Positions 24,401 through 37,587 of a DNA stretch of 64,000 bases are shown in pieces (positions within the stretch are counted from its first letter, which is position 1; each line of letters starts with the position of its first letter). Below the pieces are notes generated by a model. The model was not told the origin of the DNA. It did no database searches and worked only from the letters and a program-made list of their open reading frames with translations. The stretch covers positions 124,001 to 188,000 of the forward strand of contig RCAB01000023.1 in assembly GCA_003640385.1 (NCBI GenBank), given 5' to 3'. Both the position numbers and the translations under genes were made by a program. This DNA is from Setaria digitata (taxonomy: Eukaryota; Nematoda; Chromadorea; Rhabditida; Setariidae).

Positions 24401-26797
24401 AGGTATTACTGATTGAAAAAGTTATGGCTAGAAAAAGAAAAATTTTTTTCTAAACCGATTTCCCTGTACTCAGATTTTCAGCATTTAAGCCAGAAACTGA
24501 AGCTAATTTGTGATTTTTTCCAAAACTAAAAAAAGTCTTGAAACATCTTTAAGAGCGAATGTATACGTGATCGGATGGTGCGGAACATTTTGTGTAAAGG
24601 TTTTACACTGATATGAGTGATAATGGTGAGATTAAAGTATAGTTGAAGTGATAAGATCTGCACGTACTGATAGTATTGTAACAGTAGTGCAGTAAAAAGA
24701 ATGCGTTAAACGGAAATCAGAGCACGTGACTGGCTCTGCCAGTATCTGACGATCACGAAATCATCCGCGGGCACAGTACATCCGTTCCCCAACACCCCTC
24801 ACTACCACATTACACAAGATCTAGTGACAGGTACTGTCAACGAGATGATGTTAAAAACAGTTTCATTGGCACTTGGAGACAAGACAAAAGAGCCTAGGCA
24901 ATGAGAGTAGCGAGAAACTGATCAAGGATAATTTTCCTTCACATCAAATAGCGCAAATGAATTCAAGCAGGCAGTTAGATGGGATTTGAAGAGAATAAGA
25001 ATTGAAGGAAGTTGCTGAGGTAAGAGTCTGCCTGAGAATGGCATTCAGTTGAAGAGTTTGGAAGGAATATGAACTGGAAGATAGGATGCTCGTTACTTAG
25101 GAATGACCCATTATTATTATTTAGCAGTTTGGATTTCCGGTTTAAACGAACGAAATGAGATAAATTTCAGCCGTGGAGCTTTCGAACTGCTTTGTGAGTA
25201 CAAACGTGCTGGTCACGGAAACACCGTGTCAACGCATATTCATGCCTTGGAATTGGAAAGCGCATTTGGTCCATCGAAAACACTCAGTGCATTTGTATTT
25301 TTGACTCGTCACACGAGCTCCTGTTCACTTACTTATCTTGATTCATCGTAAGTATCGCAAGTATCCTCAGGTATCCATCGTCATTTGGGAAAAAATTATC
25401 GATGGCTATGTTGGAGAGGTACTTAATTTCAAAAAAAAAAAAAAATTATCACTTTGCAGAGCAGCAAATTATATTGGTTATTTGCCGGGTGAAGTAATTA
25501 ATCAGTCAATACTACACCTGCTGCATCCATATGATATGGCCCAAATCAAGCAGATACATGCCACTTGTAAGTTCAATCTTATAGGAAGTTGCCGTCAGAT
25601 ACTAAAATGTTGAACTATTCGATATATCTTTGCAGTGAGCGTTCAACGAAGTGAAATAGTACGACAACGGCGCCTGAGATGGGTTGCATTCAACGGTAGC
25701 ATAATTCACACCAATTCAGAATGGTTTGCGTTTTGGAATCCGTGGTCTCATAAAGTGGATAGCGTGATCGGACGACACACACTAAATGAACAACCGATAG
25801 GAAATGCTGACGTTTTGGCTGAACCGTGCGCTCCACGTATTGTCACTCCGTTGGATGACTTAACAATACGCAATATTGAGGCTGAAATTACAGCTATACT
25901 GAACAAAGTCAAAATTTTATCATTAATTGCAATTAAGGGTTAACTAATTTGGAGAGAAAACAATTCCTTGTTCCGATAACACGCATTCTTTCTTGTTCAT
26001 CACTACAATAATAGATGATCAGCACATTCCATCACTAGAAATTATTTTTTTATTTGCCGCATAAATCTATTTTTATTCAGTTTGTTCATTAAATACATAT
26101 TCTAAGTCAAGTATTCCTTTTAAATTTATTTGACAATTAATAACAAAAAAAAGTTACAAGCACATCAACAATGGTTATCGGTTCTCTTAACTTTAGGAAC
26201 CAAGAATACTGATAAGAGATGAAAGATATAAAACAGCACCAATTGCGCATCAAAAAAATTCCAATTCTGTTGAGCTGAAATCATCTGGTACACATCTCGG
26301 TGCCTACATAGACAATCTTGTCGAAACATTCGTAATAAATGCTGGAAGTTCCGGAAATCAGGTTATTTTAAACTCCGTTTTCGGACATTAAGTTCCGAAT
26401 CAGCGAATTTCAAATGATTCAGCAAATCAAAAAATACAAAGAGAAAAAAGAAAAAATTATTTGAAAAATAAATCACTGCCTTAACTGATGACATCTTTTA
26501 TTAAAGTATTTGATACCTGCTGTTGATGCTCGTCGATCTCCAATTAATCCAACCGATCTTTCAACAACAAATTGTTGCAACACGATTCCTTTGACTTATA
26601 ACCAGGTACCATTTCTATAATTTGTTTTAACCTTTTCAGACTTTGAAGTTCTCTATTTTATTTATTACTTCAAGAAGAATGGGGAAGTTCTGAATTAGAT
26701 TTAAGGAATTATAATTTTCACATCGCAACTTAAAAGAGAAAGAATGACATAGTTTGGTGTTGGGAACTTTTTTGACCTCAAAACATCACAAAAAAAG

Positions 26798-26832
<35 letters not shown>

Positions 26833-28380
26833 ACATTGGAGAAGCAAGATAACTCACGTCGAGATCTTAATTTCAGATAAACTGCTTAGAAAATGTACAT
26901 CGGTTGTTGAAAAGTCAACAGCATACAGGCGATGTAGCTACAGCACAGATGAACATCGAACCAGCCCCAGAAAATGTTTCATCATCGAAATTACCGGCAT
27001 CAGAAGATTCGAAAAGTCCACTTCCTGTACCAGAAGATGACAGCAACAGGTATCAGCACCGAAAAGTCAGGCCGAATTCTTAATTACTAAGTCGGGATAT
27101 GATACCTTTAGCTGATAATCTTTTTCTTATACTGAAATGGGAAAATGATTCAGAATAAGTACATAAGTCTGTTGGTACAGGGTTTCAATGGATGTGGTAG
27201 CACCAGCCATGCCTCTCACAAGGGAACTTTTGCAACAACATACCCGAAAATGGGAGCAAGAATATCGCGATACTTGGAAAAAACGACTCGGTCTGAAAAG
27301 ATCCATTCAGGTACATCGAACATTCATACCACTAGTTTCTTGTCTTTACCAAAGAAAATCTGTTACCTGTCTTTTTTCTTCCGAAATTTCGAAATCTTAT
27401 AAAGATGAATGAATGGTTACAGCAGACGGAATTTATTGTGCCAGTATCTTCGAAAATTTTCCGCGAAAGCAGTCACAGATCAGCGGTAACACAAAGTGCA
27501 CCAGGTGCACTGTCTTCACCGCGTTCTGAATATTGGCCACCGATGAACAAAGACGAATATTATCGAAGTCTTGGACCAAATCCGCCTCCGCCGCCGGGCA
27601 AGAATTTTCAGGTAATGTAGTATAAATATAATCGCATCTGTAGCTCTTTTGATGAAAAAAGATTAGGAATTTTGACATATAGAAATTTAATCAAAAGGCG
27701 TTATTTAATTATTATTTACCAAGTTAAAAAGTGAAATGCAAGGTTTCTTCGGTAGTAATCACTTTTAAAACCTTTTCCAGATTACCTCGGTGCCATTACC
27801 ACCACCGTTACCAATTGAGGAACGTCGATCTGCGTTTGTGCCACTTCCCGGTAGTAGCAGCACAACTTCGCCACTTCCGAACACTCCAAAATTACCCCGC
27901 GATACATCACAACCGATTAATCTATCACTAAGCGGAAATATGCAACAAACACATTCGCTTGTTGGAAATACAACGGTAACATCCGACAGTATTGAGCGCC
28001 AATTCTCGACACATCAGCAGCAACATCGTTCCGTTATAAAAACTGCCTTAGCAGCAACCTCGTTGCAACAACAGCAACAGCGACAGTATGTCGAGTCTAA
28101 CCGGTTAGTATTAACAGCAGCAACCGGAACTGGAACAGGACAGCGGTATTTGTCGACTGGGAATCTGATCGATATGGCACTGGAATGGTGTCCAAATGCT
28201 GAATACGCTAGTGCTGCTCCAGAGGAAGCCAGGGAAACGTGTGCGGCACGTCTGATCAACATGGCGCAACGAGCCCAGCAACAACTGGATCAGAAACGTT
28301 TCCACTCCCCACTTGCTAGCTCGCCGGTCAAAGAAGCTACTGATGCGCTGATGTTGCTCCAGGAAACGACATCATTTTGA
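21473..28380 (+). CDS. lin-42: LIN-42 / PERIOD homologue (PAS-domain developmental timing protein)
   Basis: Nematode PERIOD-family protein that controls heterochronic timing and the moulting cycle. Thirteen exons: 21473-21559, 22640-22744, 23382-23576, 23887-24008, 25171-25347, 25460-25566, 25636-25907, 26197-26361, 26507-26605, 26877-27049, 27181-27310, 27405-27611, 27781-28380. All phases close, giving 812 residues. Residues about 37-64 (KRLVAERLPP, KKLGTIDALNKAVEL) match the region before PAS in PER proteins. A PAS-B-like core spans about 185-320, with ANYIGYLPGEVINQSILHLL and the diagnostic FWNPWSHKVDSVIGRH. Residues 502-544 (MPLTRELLQQHTRKWEQEY) resemble the C-terminal LT-type region of LIN-42. 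The last 200 residues are Pro/Gln/Ser-rich and probably disordered. The frame is open upstream of the chosen ATG, so the N-terminus may be longer. Long introns 1 and 4 could hold alternative promoters, as in C. elegans. Confidence 0.92.
26799..26828. repeat. (CA)n microsatellite in lin-42 intron 9
   Basis: About 15 uninterrupted CA dinucleotides lie within the intron between 26605 and 26877. Confidence 0.95.
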
Positions 28381-30301
28381 CTCTCTCTAGGCCAATTATC
28401 ATTCTCATTTCGAAAATTGCAAATCCTTCTCAAAGTATTTAGAGAAAGAAGCGATGCTTCATTTACTAGAAACATAAACTTCCGAGAAATTGAATCCATA
28501 TTTTTGTCCTTTTTAGTCGATAAAAATTACTAGTGAAAGTGAGCAGTCTTGTGGAGAGCATCCAAATTTTGAATCTTTTTCAACTGTTCAATCTTCAAAA
28601 GTTGCTTGATAGGAATTCTGGGGAATGCTGGTAATTTTAGTGCAGCTTGTGAAATTATTCTTTATTTTTGCTATTTCGAAACGTTACAGTTCTCCCCTAT
28701 AGTCAATGTTACCAAAATTCCTTTTTTTTTTTTTTTATTCCTCGTTATCTTCTTGGCTTAGATTGACGCACCTGAGCCCAATATGGATATATGCAGCACT
28801 AATCAAGATAAAGCAAATAGTAGCCATTATCATCGCTAATTGAGAGGAAACTGCTAACAGCTCTCTCTATTTGTCAAAAAAATGACAGAATTTATTTTTT
28901 CATTTCAACTTTACTTACATAACCAATGCGCGTAATTCTCACACCGACGTCTTTCTGGTTCTGGAACGATTGTGTATTTGTTGTCTTTTCATTTTATATT
29001 CTTCCTTTAGTAATTCAGCATATCGTTCCAGTTTTTTTTTTTCTTTCTCTGTTGCTCCTCTTGCTACTTGTAAGTTTGTGCTATGATGCACTATGTCTTG
29101 ATATTGAAATTTTTTTAAAGGCTGAGAAGAAACAAATATCAGGAGTGATTTCCTCGGTAAATTGCGAAAACATTTGAGAGTTGAACGGAGAATTAGCTAC
29201 AGCTATAGCACATCTGTAATGAGAATTCATTAATGAACAAGTAGTCTATTTATCGAATAGTTTAACCTGAAGGATAAAAACTTTCTCAAATTTCTTAAGC
29301 AACTTAGAAACCACGTTCTCCTTTTTATTATTTCAAATTACTAACATCTCTTAGAGCAAGCATATATTGTATATGTCTCCTCATTGAATTACTGTGATTT
29401 CCCTTGTTTTCGATCTTTTTCAATTTCTGGTACTATGAATGACAATTAAATGCTAGCAAAATTTAAGTACTGTTGCCTCAAATCACCTATTTATATGCTG
29501 CCAATAACAAGTTCTTTCACATTTTCTATTTTCGACGCTACTTATCGAATATTTGATTTGTGGACATTATCGAATATACTTGGGAGAATATCCTAGGGAT
29601 TATTAAAGATGCAGAGAGTATAAAACGGAGCTATTACACTTTTGTCCGTTAAGCTATCGACTACACCTTTAACTGATTATCATTACCTGTTTTGACCTAT
29701 GCTAGATTTCGAGTGATGTCAACATATGGGAAATAAAATTTAGATACAAAAATACTGAAATTTATTTAAATACAACAATTCCTATATAATAAAATGAAAT
29801 TTCTGAACGTTACAGATTAAAAAAGAAAAAAAAAAAGAAAAGGAAAAACTGACTTCAAACACAAAGCTCTTGAAAAGCTAAATCAAGGAAAACCAACAGA
29901 AATCAAAAACTTTCCTTTGCAACAAATTGGAATATTTCAAGAGGTAAAACTGACAGTTTAAAATAGCGCCACCAACTTTTTCTTTTGTTTTCATTATTCC
30001 CTACAAAAAAAAAAAAAAAAAGTAGAGAAAGAAAAATGAAAAGGATCCATAAACAACAACTAACTATTGAATAACGCTCTTTTAATTCTTGTAAGTTACT
30101 TTAAATTCACATTGGTGGGTCCACTATCTTGGGAATTACAGAAAGAAAATTAAATAAAAAGCGATAAAAAATACAAAATTTGACGATAACGACAAAATAG
30201 AAGGCACAAAACAATGGAATCAATTAATGTTTCAAAATTAATAATTCAATTCTTCAAAAATAAAAGACACAACAAGAATTTAAATTCATAAAATAACGAC
30301 A
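28381..30301. other. Convergent 3' region between lin-42 (+) and top3b (-)
   Basis: No gene recognised. It contains the 3' UTRs of two converging genes and A/T homopolymers (about 28720-28736, 29820-29833, 30007-30021). The hydrophobic ORF at 28926-29177 (+) is Leu-rich because of a polypyrimidine tract and has no support. Confidence 0.55.
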
Positions 30302-33300
30302 TCATTTTTTCGATGCAATTCGACCACGACCTCTCACCGATGCACCACCACCACCACGTTTTTGTCGTACATTATTACTTCGCCGTTGAACGGGAAGATC
30401 CGCATTGTACGCATGATTCAAATTCACCAGATGCGAAATGGATTTATCACAAAAAATACAGCCCCTATAAGTGGTCCTCTCTTCCGGCAAAGGTGATTTA
30501 TCCTAAAAATGATTTGGAAAAAATGAATGGCCTGGAGTAACTTCTAAAACTTTGTAAGTTTCTGTTATGGATTAACAATTTAAGAGGAAACTAATCTTTG
30601 AGCAATATAATCACAATTTTTTTTTGGATCAGAAGTGCCTAAACTTAGATTTACGATCGAACTTATTAATCTGAAATACATTGATTACCTTATATTCAGC
30701 AAGAAACAATTGTGCACCACAATTTGCACACTGCTTAGTAAGCACTTTGACGCGTAGCGCACCTTCGAAAACGGCTACAACGGCAGAACACCTGTTACAA
30801 GATATACGCCATTTTGGTGCAGACTGCGGATCCAATACCAATATTCCACGACCACCATCACACTGACGTGGACATTGTACCACTCCCAGCGTTCTATATA
30901 TCAGGATTATAATTAAGAATAAGAATTTTCGAATGATTAATCCAACTTCTAAAAAAAAAAAATATTTGACGACTTGAATCTGAAAATCTGAAGAAATTCT
31001 AATATTACCCTTTGCTTGCTGGTATAATATAGTTAACAGATAATTATTTTTGTGACTTACAGAAACGAATGAGGGCAAGCAGGATTAGAACATTCGTGGC
31101 ACCCTGAACCTTTTTTCATCCCCTCAAATGGCGGATTGTTATAACAATAAGGACAAAGTGCATATGACATCGATAATTTTCCTGTAAAGCATTATCTAAG
31201 CGTGGATCTTTTCTCTATCACTTCTAACTTGTCCGTCTTCATCAATTTTTTACATTTTTATAAATTTATTTTTCTACTAGTAATTAAATGCTAATCACCT
31301 TCTAAACTTCCAATTCATCTCTGTTAAAAATTTAAAATTAAAGGTAAAAATATTACTGTTTCTTAAGATTCATCATTTTACGCATCCTTTAAACTAGGAC
31401 TTCTTTTGAAATAGAACTCAAAATATAACTTGGAAATAAAACTTACCTCCTGGACCTTGCCAGTAAATCAAATCAAAATCATCCAAAGGACACTTATTTT
31501 CGCCATGAAGCCTCAACAAACCATCTTTTGCAAAAGGAACTGAATATGTATCCTAAAACACGCGAAAATAAATTCCTCTTTTAATAAGTTCCATTAACTG
31601 AAATTAAAATCCTCTTTTAATAAGTTCCATTAATTGAAATTTCTTGTTTAATTACCTGGCAATTTGGGCAATGTAAACGCTGCGGTTTAGAGGCGACAAG
31701 TTTCATGAAACGCCGACACTTTCCGCACCGGCTAAACGGTTTTCCCGAAGCAGCGAGTGATGTGAATGAATCTGAAAAAAATATTGCAAATTCTAGCATT
31801 TAATTCGAAGCAATATTAGCAAAATAATGATACTTCCAATACTATTTCTTATAATACAAAGTATACTGTATTAACAATGTTATTCACAAAATTATGAGAG
31901 GTGTTACTTTACCTTCAAAAAGAGAATCCACAAGACCAATATTTTCTACAAAGTAGATAAATTTAAGGCGAAAATTTTCAAGTACGTGATCTTTAACCTG
32001 TAAATATACATGCGGTGAACAAATTTAATAAAATATATCTTTACAGCATATATTAGTTGTTCCAGTCTATGACTAATTAAGTGACTTGAACAAAAAGCAA
32101 TGACAAGAATAGCTGCTTTCCTGCTGACGCTAATCAGATTCTTTCAACGGATTGAAATCTATCAATATCTTAGAGAATTTTTATACTCTAGGGAAATTAA
32201 TTACTTTTTTTTGAGTGATTAAATCACAAACCATAATTTTGAAGTCAGCAAGTTCGCAGGGATATGAATGAGCGATGAGGAAGGAGAAAAGAAACTAAAG
32301 TCGTGGACTTCAAACTATTTTATCAGCAACTGCTTTTAAATACAGTTTAATTGTGCGCATGTACTTTGAACACTCAGAGAAGAAGGAAGGTTAGCTACAT
32401 AATAGACATTCACTTTATGGAGAAGACTGTACACGTTATTAATAGCCGATGTTCAGGATTCTGTATTATTGCCTACTTGCAATTGATACTTGCAAATGTG
32501 AAACACGACATATTTCTTCGGTTTAGCCACACTGTACAACAGCTTTCATTTCAAAATAATACAACGAAAACTATCGACTTACCGAATGAAAATTGGCATA
32601 ACCTTTCGCAATCAGATTTAACTGACTTTCGACTTCGGAGCGCATTGTAGGGAGTACTAATTCGGAATCTATTTTCCAGTAGCCATGCACAAGCGCAATG
32701 CCTAGTTTTGTTGGTTTTAAACGTCTTTTTGATTCAACCTAAAGACTTAAAAGTAATTTTGAAATGTGAAGTTAAATGGAAGATAAATCCTACTTACTAT
32801 ACACGGATTCGTTGGAAAGTATTAAGTTGTATTTTTATACTGAAAGGACTTACAGTAACATAGTTTCGCTGACATATGTTGCTAATGTGAACCGGAATGG
32901 AAGCATCTGTCCCGATACCATGCTTTTCCATCAATGAAATCAATTCTGATTCAGTAAGGTAATCTGGTGGTACCGTCGCGTACTCACTTACTTTCCCATC
33001 ACTTAAATTATTTTAAAGAAAAATAAACTGATCCGCTGAAATCTAATTGTCTGTCTAAGCCAATAATGAAAACCAATTAAGGAAGTTCTTCTGCTCTTGA
33101 TTATTCCCGAATGTAAATGCAAAAGACGCATTCGACTAGACATTCAATATACGAATCAGAATTACTTTAAAATGAGCTTTGTCCCTTTGACTGGATCAAA
33201 ACTTTGTGTGTCTTCATCAATTTTCTGCCAAGTCATAATTTCTGTATAACCCGGATCAATAAGGCGTTTCCTTTTTGCAATAAATATTTCATTTGCAACG

Positions 33301-36300
33301 TCAATCCTTGAAAACTTGCAGAATGATCATGAATTTTCAGAAAAAAAAAACAGTCCGTTCCTAAAAATACATTAGAAAAATACAAAAACCGTTTCAAATT
33401 ATGTATATAAACTGGAAATTGTAAGCCTTACTTTACGGTAGTGACAAAATATGCGCATGGCTTCATCAATGTTGCAATAAAATGCTGTGTTACGTACTGG
33501 TACACTTTTAGAGCATCTAAACAAGTCCAATGTGAATTTTGATATAAAATAACCTAATTTGACATGTCTGAGTAGCCGAATTTCCAGAAAATTACGTCAT
33601 CTACAAGTTTCTAGATGATTAGTATATCTATCGTTTCACCAAAAAACAAAACCTCCAGTGAGTGAGCCATCATCGCCACGTAAAGGTGATATTGGAGGAT
33701 GGTCTCCTTTATCTTCACCACCACGAGGCTTCGTTATTCCTTCTGATAGAAGCTAAAAAAATAAATAAAGAATCACTCTACTGAAGTTGAAGAGACAGAA
33801 CATACTGCTATTTACACTGCTAATCATTCATGAAAAAGCTAAATGACCTTTTTTACAATATCCTTCCAGCGGCCATCGTTTTGTTGATGCTTTAAGGCAT
33901 CAAAAAAATCAAAATTTGAAGGATAAGCTGTAGTTTCCGTTCGTGGATAACTTATAAAACCCTACAAAACAATATACATAAAACAAATGGAGCGAAACGA
34001 CAAGTGTTATAAAACCATGGACTATCTCGCAATTACATAATGCAATTAAGAGAATTAAAAATTCCAGGCATGACCTACAACGAAAAACTTGACAATTCTA
34101 ATTAATCCTTCGTCCTAAACCGAATTGCAAATCTCATCTTGAAAACTATTTACGGAAATTCTAGACATATAGAGAAATCTTCAAGAAATCAAAGATTATT
34201 AAAAGCAAACGTACCCTGGTGTATAAATACTCTGCAGCACTCATAGTCTGTGATGGGCTAAGACCTAGACCGCTGCTAGATATCCTCAACAATTCAACAG
34301 TATTGAGAGCTTGAGGACGCTCTTTTCGGAACTCCGAACTGCTTACATCAACAATAACACCTTCCTTTTGCTTCTAAAAAAAACCATGGGTAACAAACAA
34401 AACATGATTTGAAACCTGGTAAGATTTAATGAATACAATATTAATACACGAACAATGCGCCATATAAAAGACAGACTAAACAAAGGAGAAATAATAATAT
34501 TCGGAAAAACAAAAATTGACAAACTTTGACTCGATCAAAGAACAGCTGACAGACATCCTTATCAAATATGTGGCCTCTGGCATGAGCTGGTTTTAATTTT
34601 TCACCCACTGAAGTTTCGAAGACTGTCTAAAACTTTTCCGCACATCAGAAACACGTTTCTTCCCACTAAACTTGAGAACAACTAGGCTCTGCTAAGTTAA
34701 TGAAATAAAAATATATTTTAAAACCACAAAAAAAGTTACCTCTAAGACCCAATATGGCTCTGGTCTAAATTGCGTAATTAAATCGTGACGAGTTACGCAA
34801 AATCCCAATGTTGGTGTCTGACACGGACCAAATGATATAGTTGTGCTATCGAGATCACCGTACTTACCCTAAAATGAAACTTGGGTGAGCTTATTATTTT
34901 CTCTTCAACAGCAAGCTTGTATAAAGTGAGAAGTTAAGAAACATATAAAGCTTTAGAAACAGAAATATATAAAAAACACATAATACTTGTCATTAAACTT
35001 TACGTAAGAATTTAGAAATTACTGATAATTCTCTACATGCCCTGAATCTATTAAAAAGTTGAAATGGATGAATATAATATTATGCAACGGAAACCTGAAA
35101 ATATCGCGTTTGAAAGCGAGTAAAAGCACAGCCAATCCTCAAATCTAACTCTTGCCGAGCATCAACGGATAAGCTCTCATTGATATTAGGACGACCAAGA
35201 TCTTGCATAGCTGACTTGATATCTTTTGCAGTGATAGCCGAGAAATGAGCCCTGAAAAGAATTCCTTCCAGCTTCCAAGGGTATTTTAACGAAAAATAAA
35301 TTACTCACTAAAGTTTCGAAAGCCCAGAAAAACAGTTTCGAGAAAAATCAAAATATATACCTATAAACATTTCTCATAATGTCTCCTGTTCTTGGTTTTA
35401 TCATTGAATTTTTGACTGCTTCAATCACCTGTCGATTTGAAAATCAGTGAACCAGTAAAAAAGATAGCATTAAATAGAAAAAAGCAATCAACAACAATAA
35501 CAATAAGCTGATCAAGACATCAAAATGCACGTTACCTTTCTTCTTCAAGAGAACGGGCTTTTTAATTTCAATTTAATTCCAAAATTCCAAGCATCTTTCT
35601 GTGAGAATTAGAGCAGTTTCTCAAGGAAGAAGACACCTACATCAACAAAAAGCCAATTAAATGTAATGATGCGGAAGAAATATCTACACCACACAAGCTA
35701 GTACTACTTAGTCCAAAAAGCTGCGAGAAAAATACCAACTTCAAAGCAAATATTCTCTCCTTCTTTATCACAATCTAACCATAAGACTAAGAAATCACAT
35801 CCTCTTGCTTCCGAAGCGAGATACTGTAAAAGTTATTTTGTTATAAAGGGAAGAATAAAATACCTATTATTTGCACAACTGCGGTCATCATTAATGATGG
35901 GGATTTATCGTTACATTACTTTCTTTTAATTAAGCAAAATGTTTTTAAAGATACTACCTGCTTTACTTATCGACAGAAAGCGTTAACTAAAGAAACAGGG
36001 ATACTTGATTCTAATATATCTTATCTTCTCTTGTCTTCCTCCTTCCTTCTTGTTTTCCCTTCCTTTACCCCTAACCTAGTAACCCTAATAGATGCCTCAG
36101 TCAGTGGAAATACAGCTCAGTGTTGAAGGTTTTTCTAGGAATTACGTAATTGTAATGAAAATGGTGACAGCCACATAATAAAAAATATAATATATAAAAA
36201 CCAGTAATGTTTTTATGAAAGTTAGTAACCTCATTCATCCGCATTTTTGGATTCGCCTCCTTCTTGGTAGTTGGTGATGAAAACAACTGAATCGGATCGA

Positions 36301-36847
36301 CTTTTTCCCAGTTATTCATTTTTGATGGAAAATCCAAACACATTACATGGCCACATGTACTTGTCACCTAAAATAAGTTGCTGAACATCCATTTTCACTT
36401 CAGTCAAAGTTTTTTCTTCAGCCATAGTTATAACTATTTTACAACTTCTGCTTTCAGTTAATGTTTATTCACAACTTTCAACCTTGAAGCGAGCCGACTT
36501 TCTCTGGAATTCTCCATAGTATTCCGAAACTGAGCAGACATTGTTCCAACCTTCAAAAATAATGGAAATAGCCTGCATATAAAGAAAAATAAGCAGAATA
36601 AGTAATTATTAAAAACTATGGAAATTCTAGCATAGATTCCAAAACTCCTAACTATATTAAGACTTCTTTAAAAAAAAAAACGAATCGGAAGACATGGTAT
36701 GACACTGTGACTATAAGCGCTGAAAGAAACAAAAATGAGCAATATCATACCTTTCCTTTTCTCTGCTTTGCCATTAGAAAGGATTTTTGCGATGGATTCC
36801 GCAAGCATAGGTTTCTCGGCTACCATCAAAACCGACACCGAAGCCAT
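30302..36847 (-). CDS. top3b: DNA topoisomerase 3-beta (type IA)
   Basis: Type IA topoisomerase that relaxes single-stranded DNA and, in animals, also acts on RNA. Twenty-one exons from 36847-36751 down to 30502-30302: 36550-36483, 36367-36230, 35823-35740, 35428-35361, 35251-35095, 34868-34740, 34626-34525, 34373-34215, 33961-33848, 33752-33653, 33516-33432, 33306-33166, 33001-32854, 32738-32583, 31997-31913, 31771-31656, 31552-31447, 31181-31061, 30893-30689. Every phase closes, giving 859 residues against 862 in human. The TOPRIM domain opens with VLMVAEKP (catalytic Glu) and has [10 protein letters not shown]. The active-site Tyr339 lies in [10 protein letters not shown]. The C-terminus has Cys4 zinc ribbons ([25 protein letters not shown]) and ends in a short RGG-like tail ([12 protein letters not shown]), the likely RNA-binding part. 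In-frame sequence extends upstream of the ATG, but human homology starts here. Confidence 0.97.
31573..31643. repeat. 36-bp tandem duplication in a top3b intron
   Basis: TCCTCTTTTAATAAGTTCCA followed by TTAA(C/T)TGAAATT occurs twice with a 36-bp period, differing at one or two positions. It lies in the 103-nt intron between the exons at 31656 and 31552. Confidence 0.85.
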
Positions 36848-37587
36848 ACTTCCTCCTCCTTTTCCTCCTCCACCACACTCCCAATCTATATGTAAGTGTT
36901 GCCTGCACCTTCTTAACAACTGCCAACTGTTTTATTCGCCAACAAATTATTACAGTTTTATTTAACAACAACAAACAACTAACAAATCACTGTCCAGCAT
37001 CGTTAATGAATAGTATTCCTATCTCGTTCAGTGAACACTGAAAACTAACCGCTACATAATTCGCTAACTACAAGGTTGAGAAAACTATTGATACGATGAT
37101 TTTTTAAAATGATTCAGCGAACAAGCGCTACTTACGTCATTGAAAGTTCCATATAATGTATTTATTGCCAACAAATATAAACATAACGGTAAACAACAAA
37201 GCTCTTTTGAGTATTGTTCTGGAGATTAAAACTTACTTTGCCTCGTATTAAAGCAAAACATATTCCTTAGAAGTAAAAGTTGGAAGGAGCTACGAAGTCA
37301 TAGAATCTGTATGAGAAAACAGTTCTTAAACATAAGTGACTCGAATTAACAGCAGCACCGGAACTTTGAACATGGGATTCACTAACAAAAAGCCAGGAAG
37401 TATATCACTGCAGGCATACAGAACAATTTCTATGACGTACTATACTAACAACGTGTGAGATATTTTTTATGATGGAAAACATTAGTCTAGCCAATTGTTA
37501 CTGCTTATTTTAAGAAATACGGCAAATAAGTACTCAAAAGTAATGCACGAAAGCAAGACGAGATAGACATCAGTATCATGAATTATT
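36848..37587. other. Same-strand spacer between PUS10 3' end and top3b 5' end
   Basis: 740 nt containing the PUS10 3' flank and the top3b promoter or SL-acceptor region. No exon recognised. Confidence 0.55.

Noticed and set aside
25908..25941. Read-through end of lin-42 exon 7 (VKILSLIAIKG then stop)
   Set aside because: A GTCAAA donor after 25907 joins in phase 0 to the CTTTAG acceptor at 26196 and continues the protein for nine more residues before a second, weaker acceptor.
28926..29177. Hydrophobic 83-codon ORF that looks like a membrane protein
   Set aside because: Leu/Phe runs come from a polypyrimidine tract in the 3' spacer; no conservation evidence.
36848..36919. In-frame N-terminal extension of top3b (MLRRCRQHLH...)
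   Set aside because: Human TOP3B begins at the equivalent of [13 protein letters not shown]; the extension is a Gly-rich translation of a repeat and likely 5' UTR.
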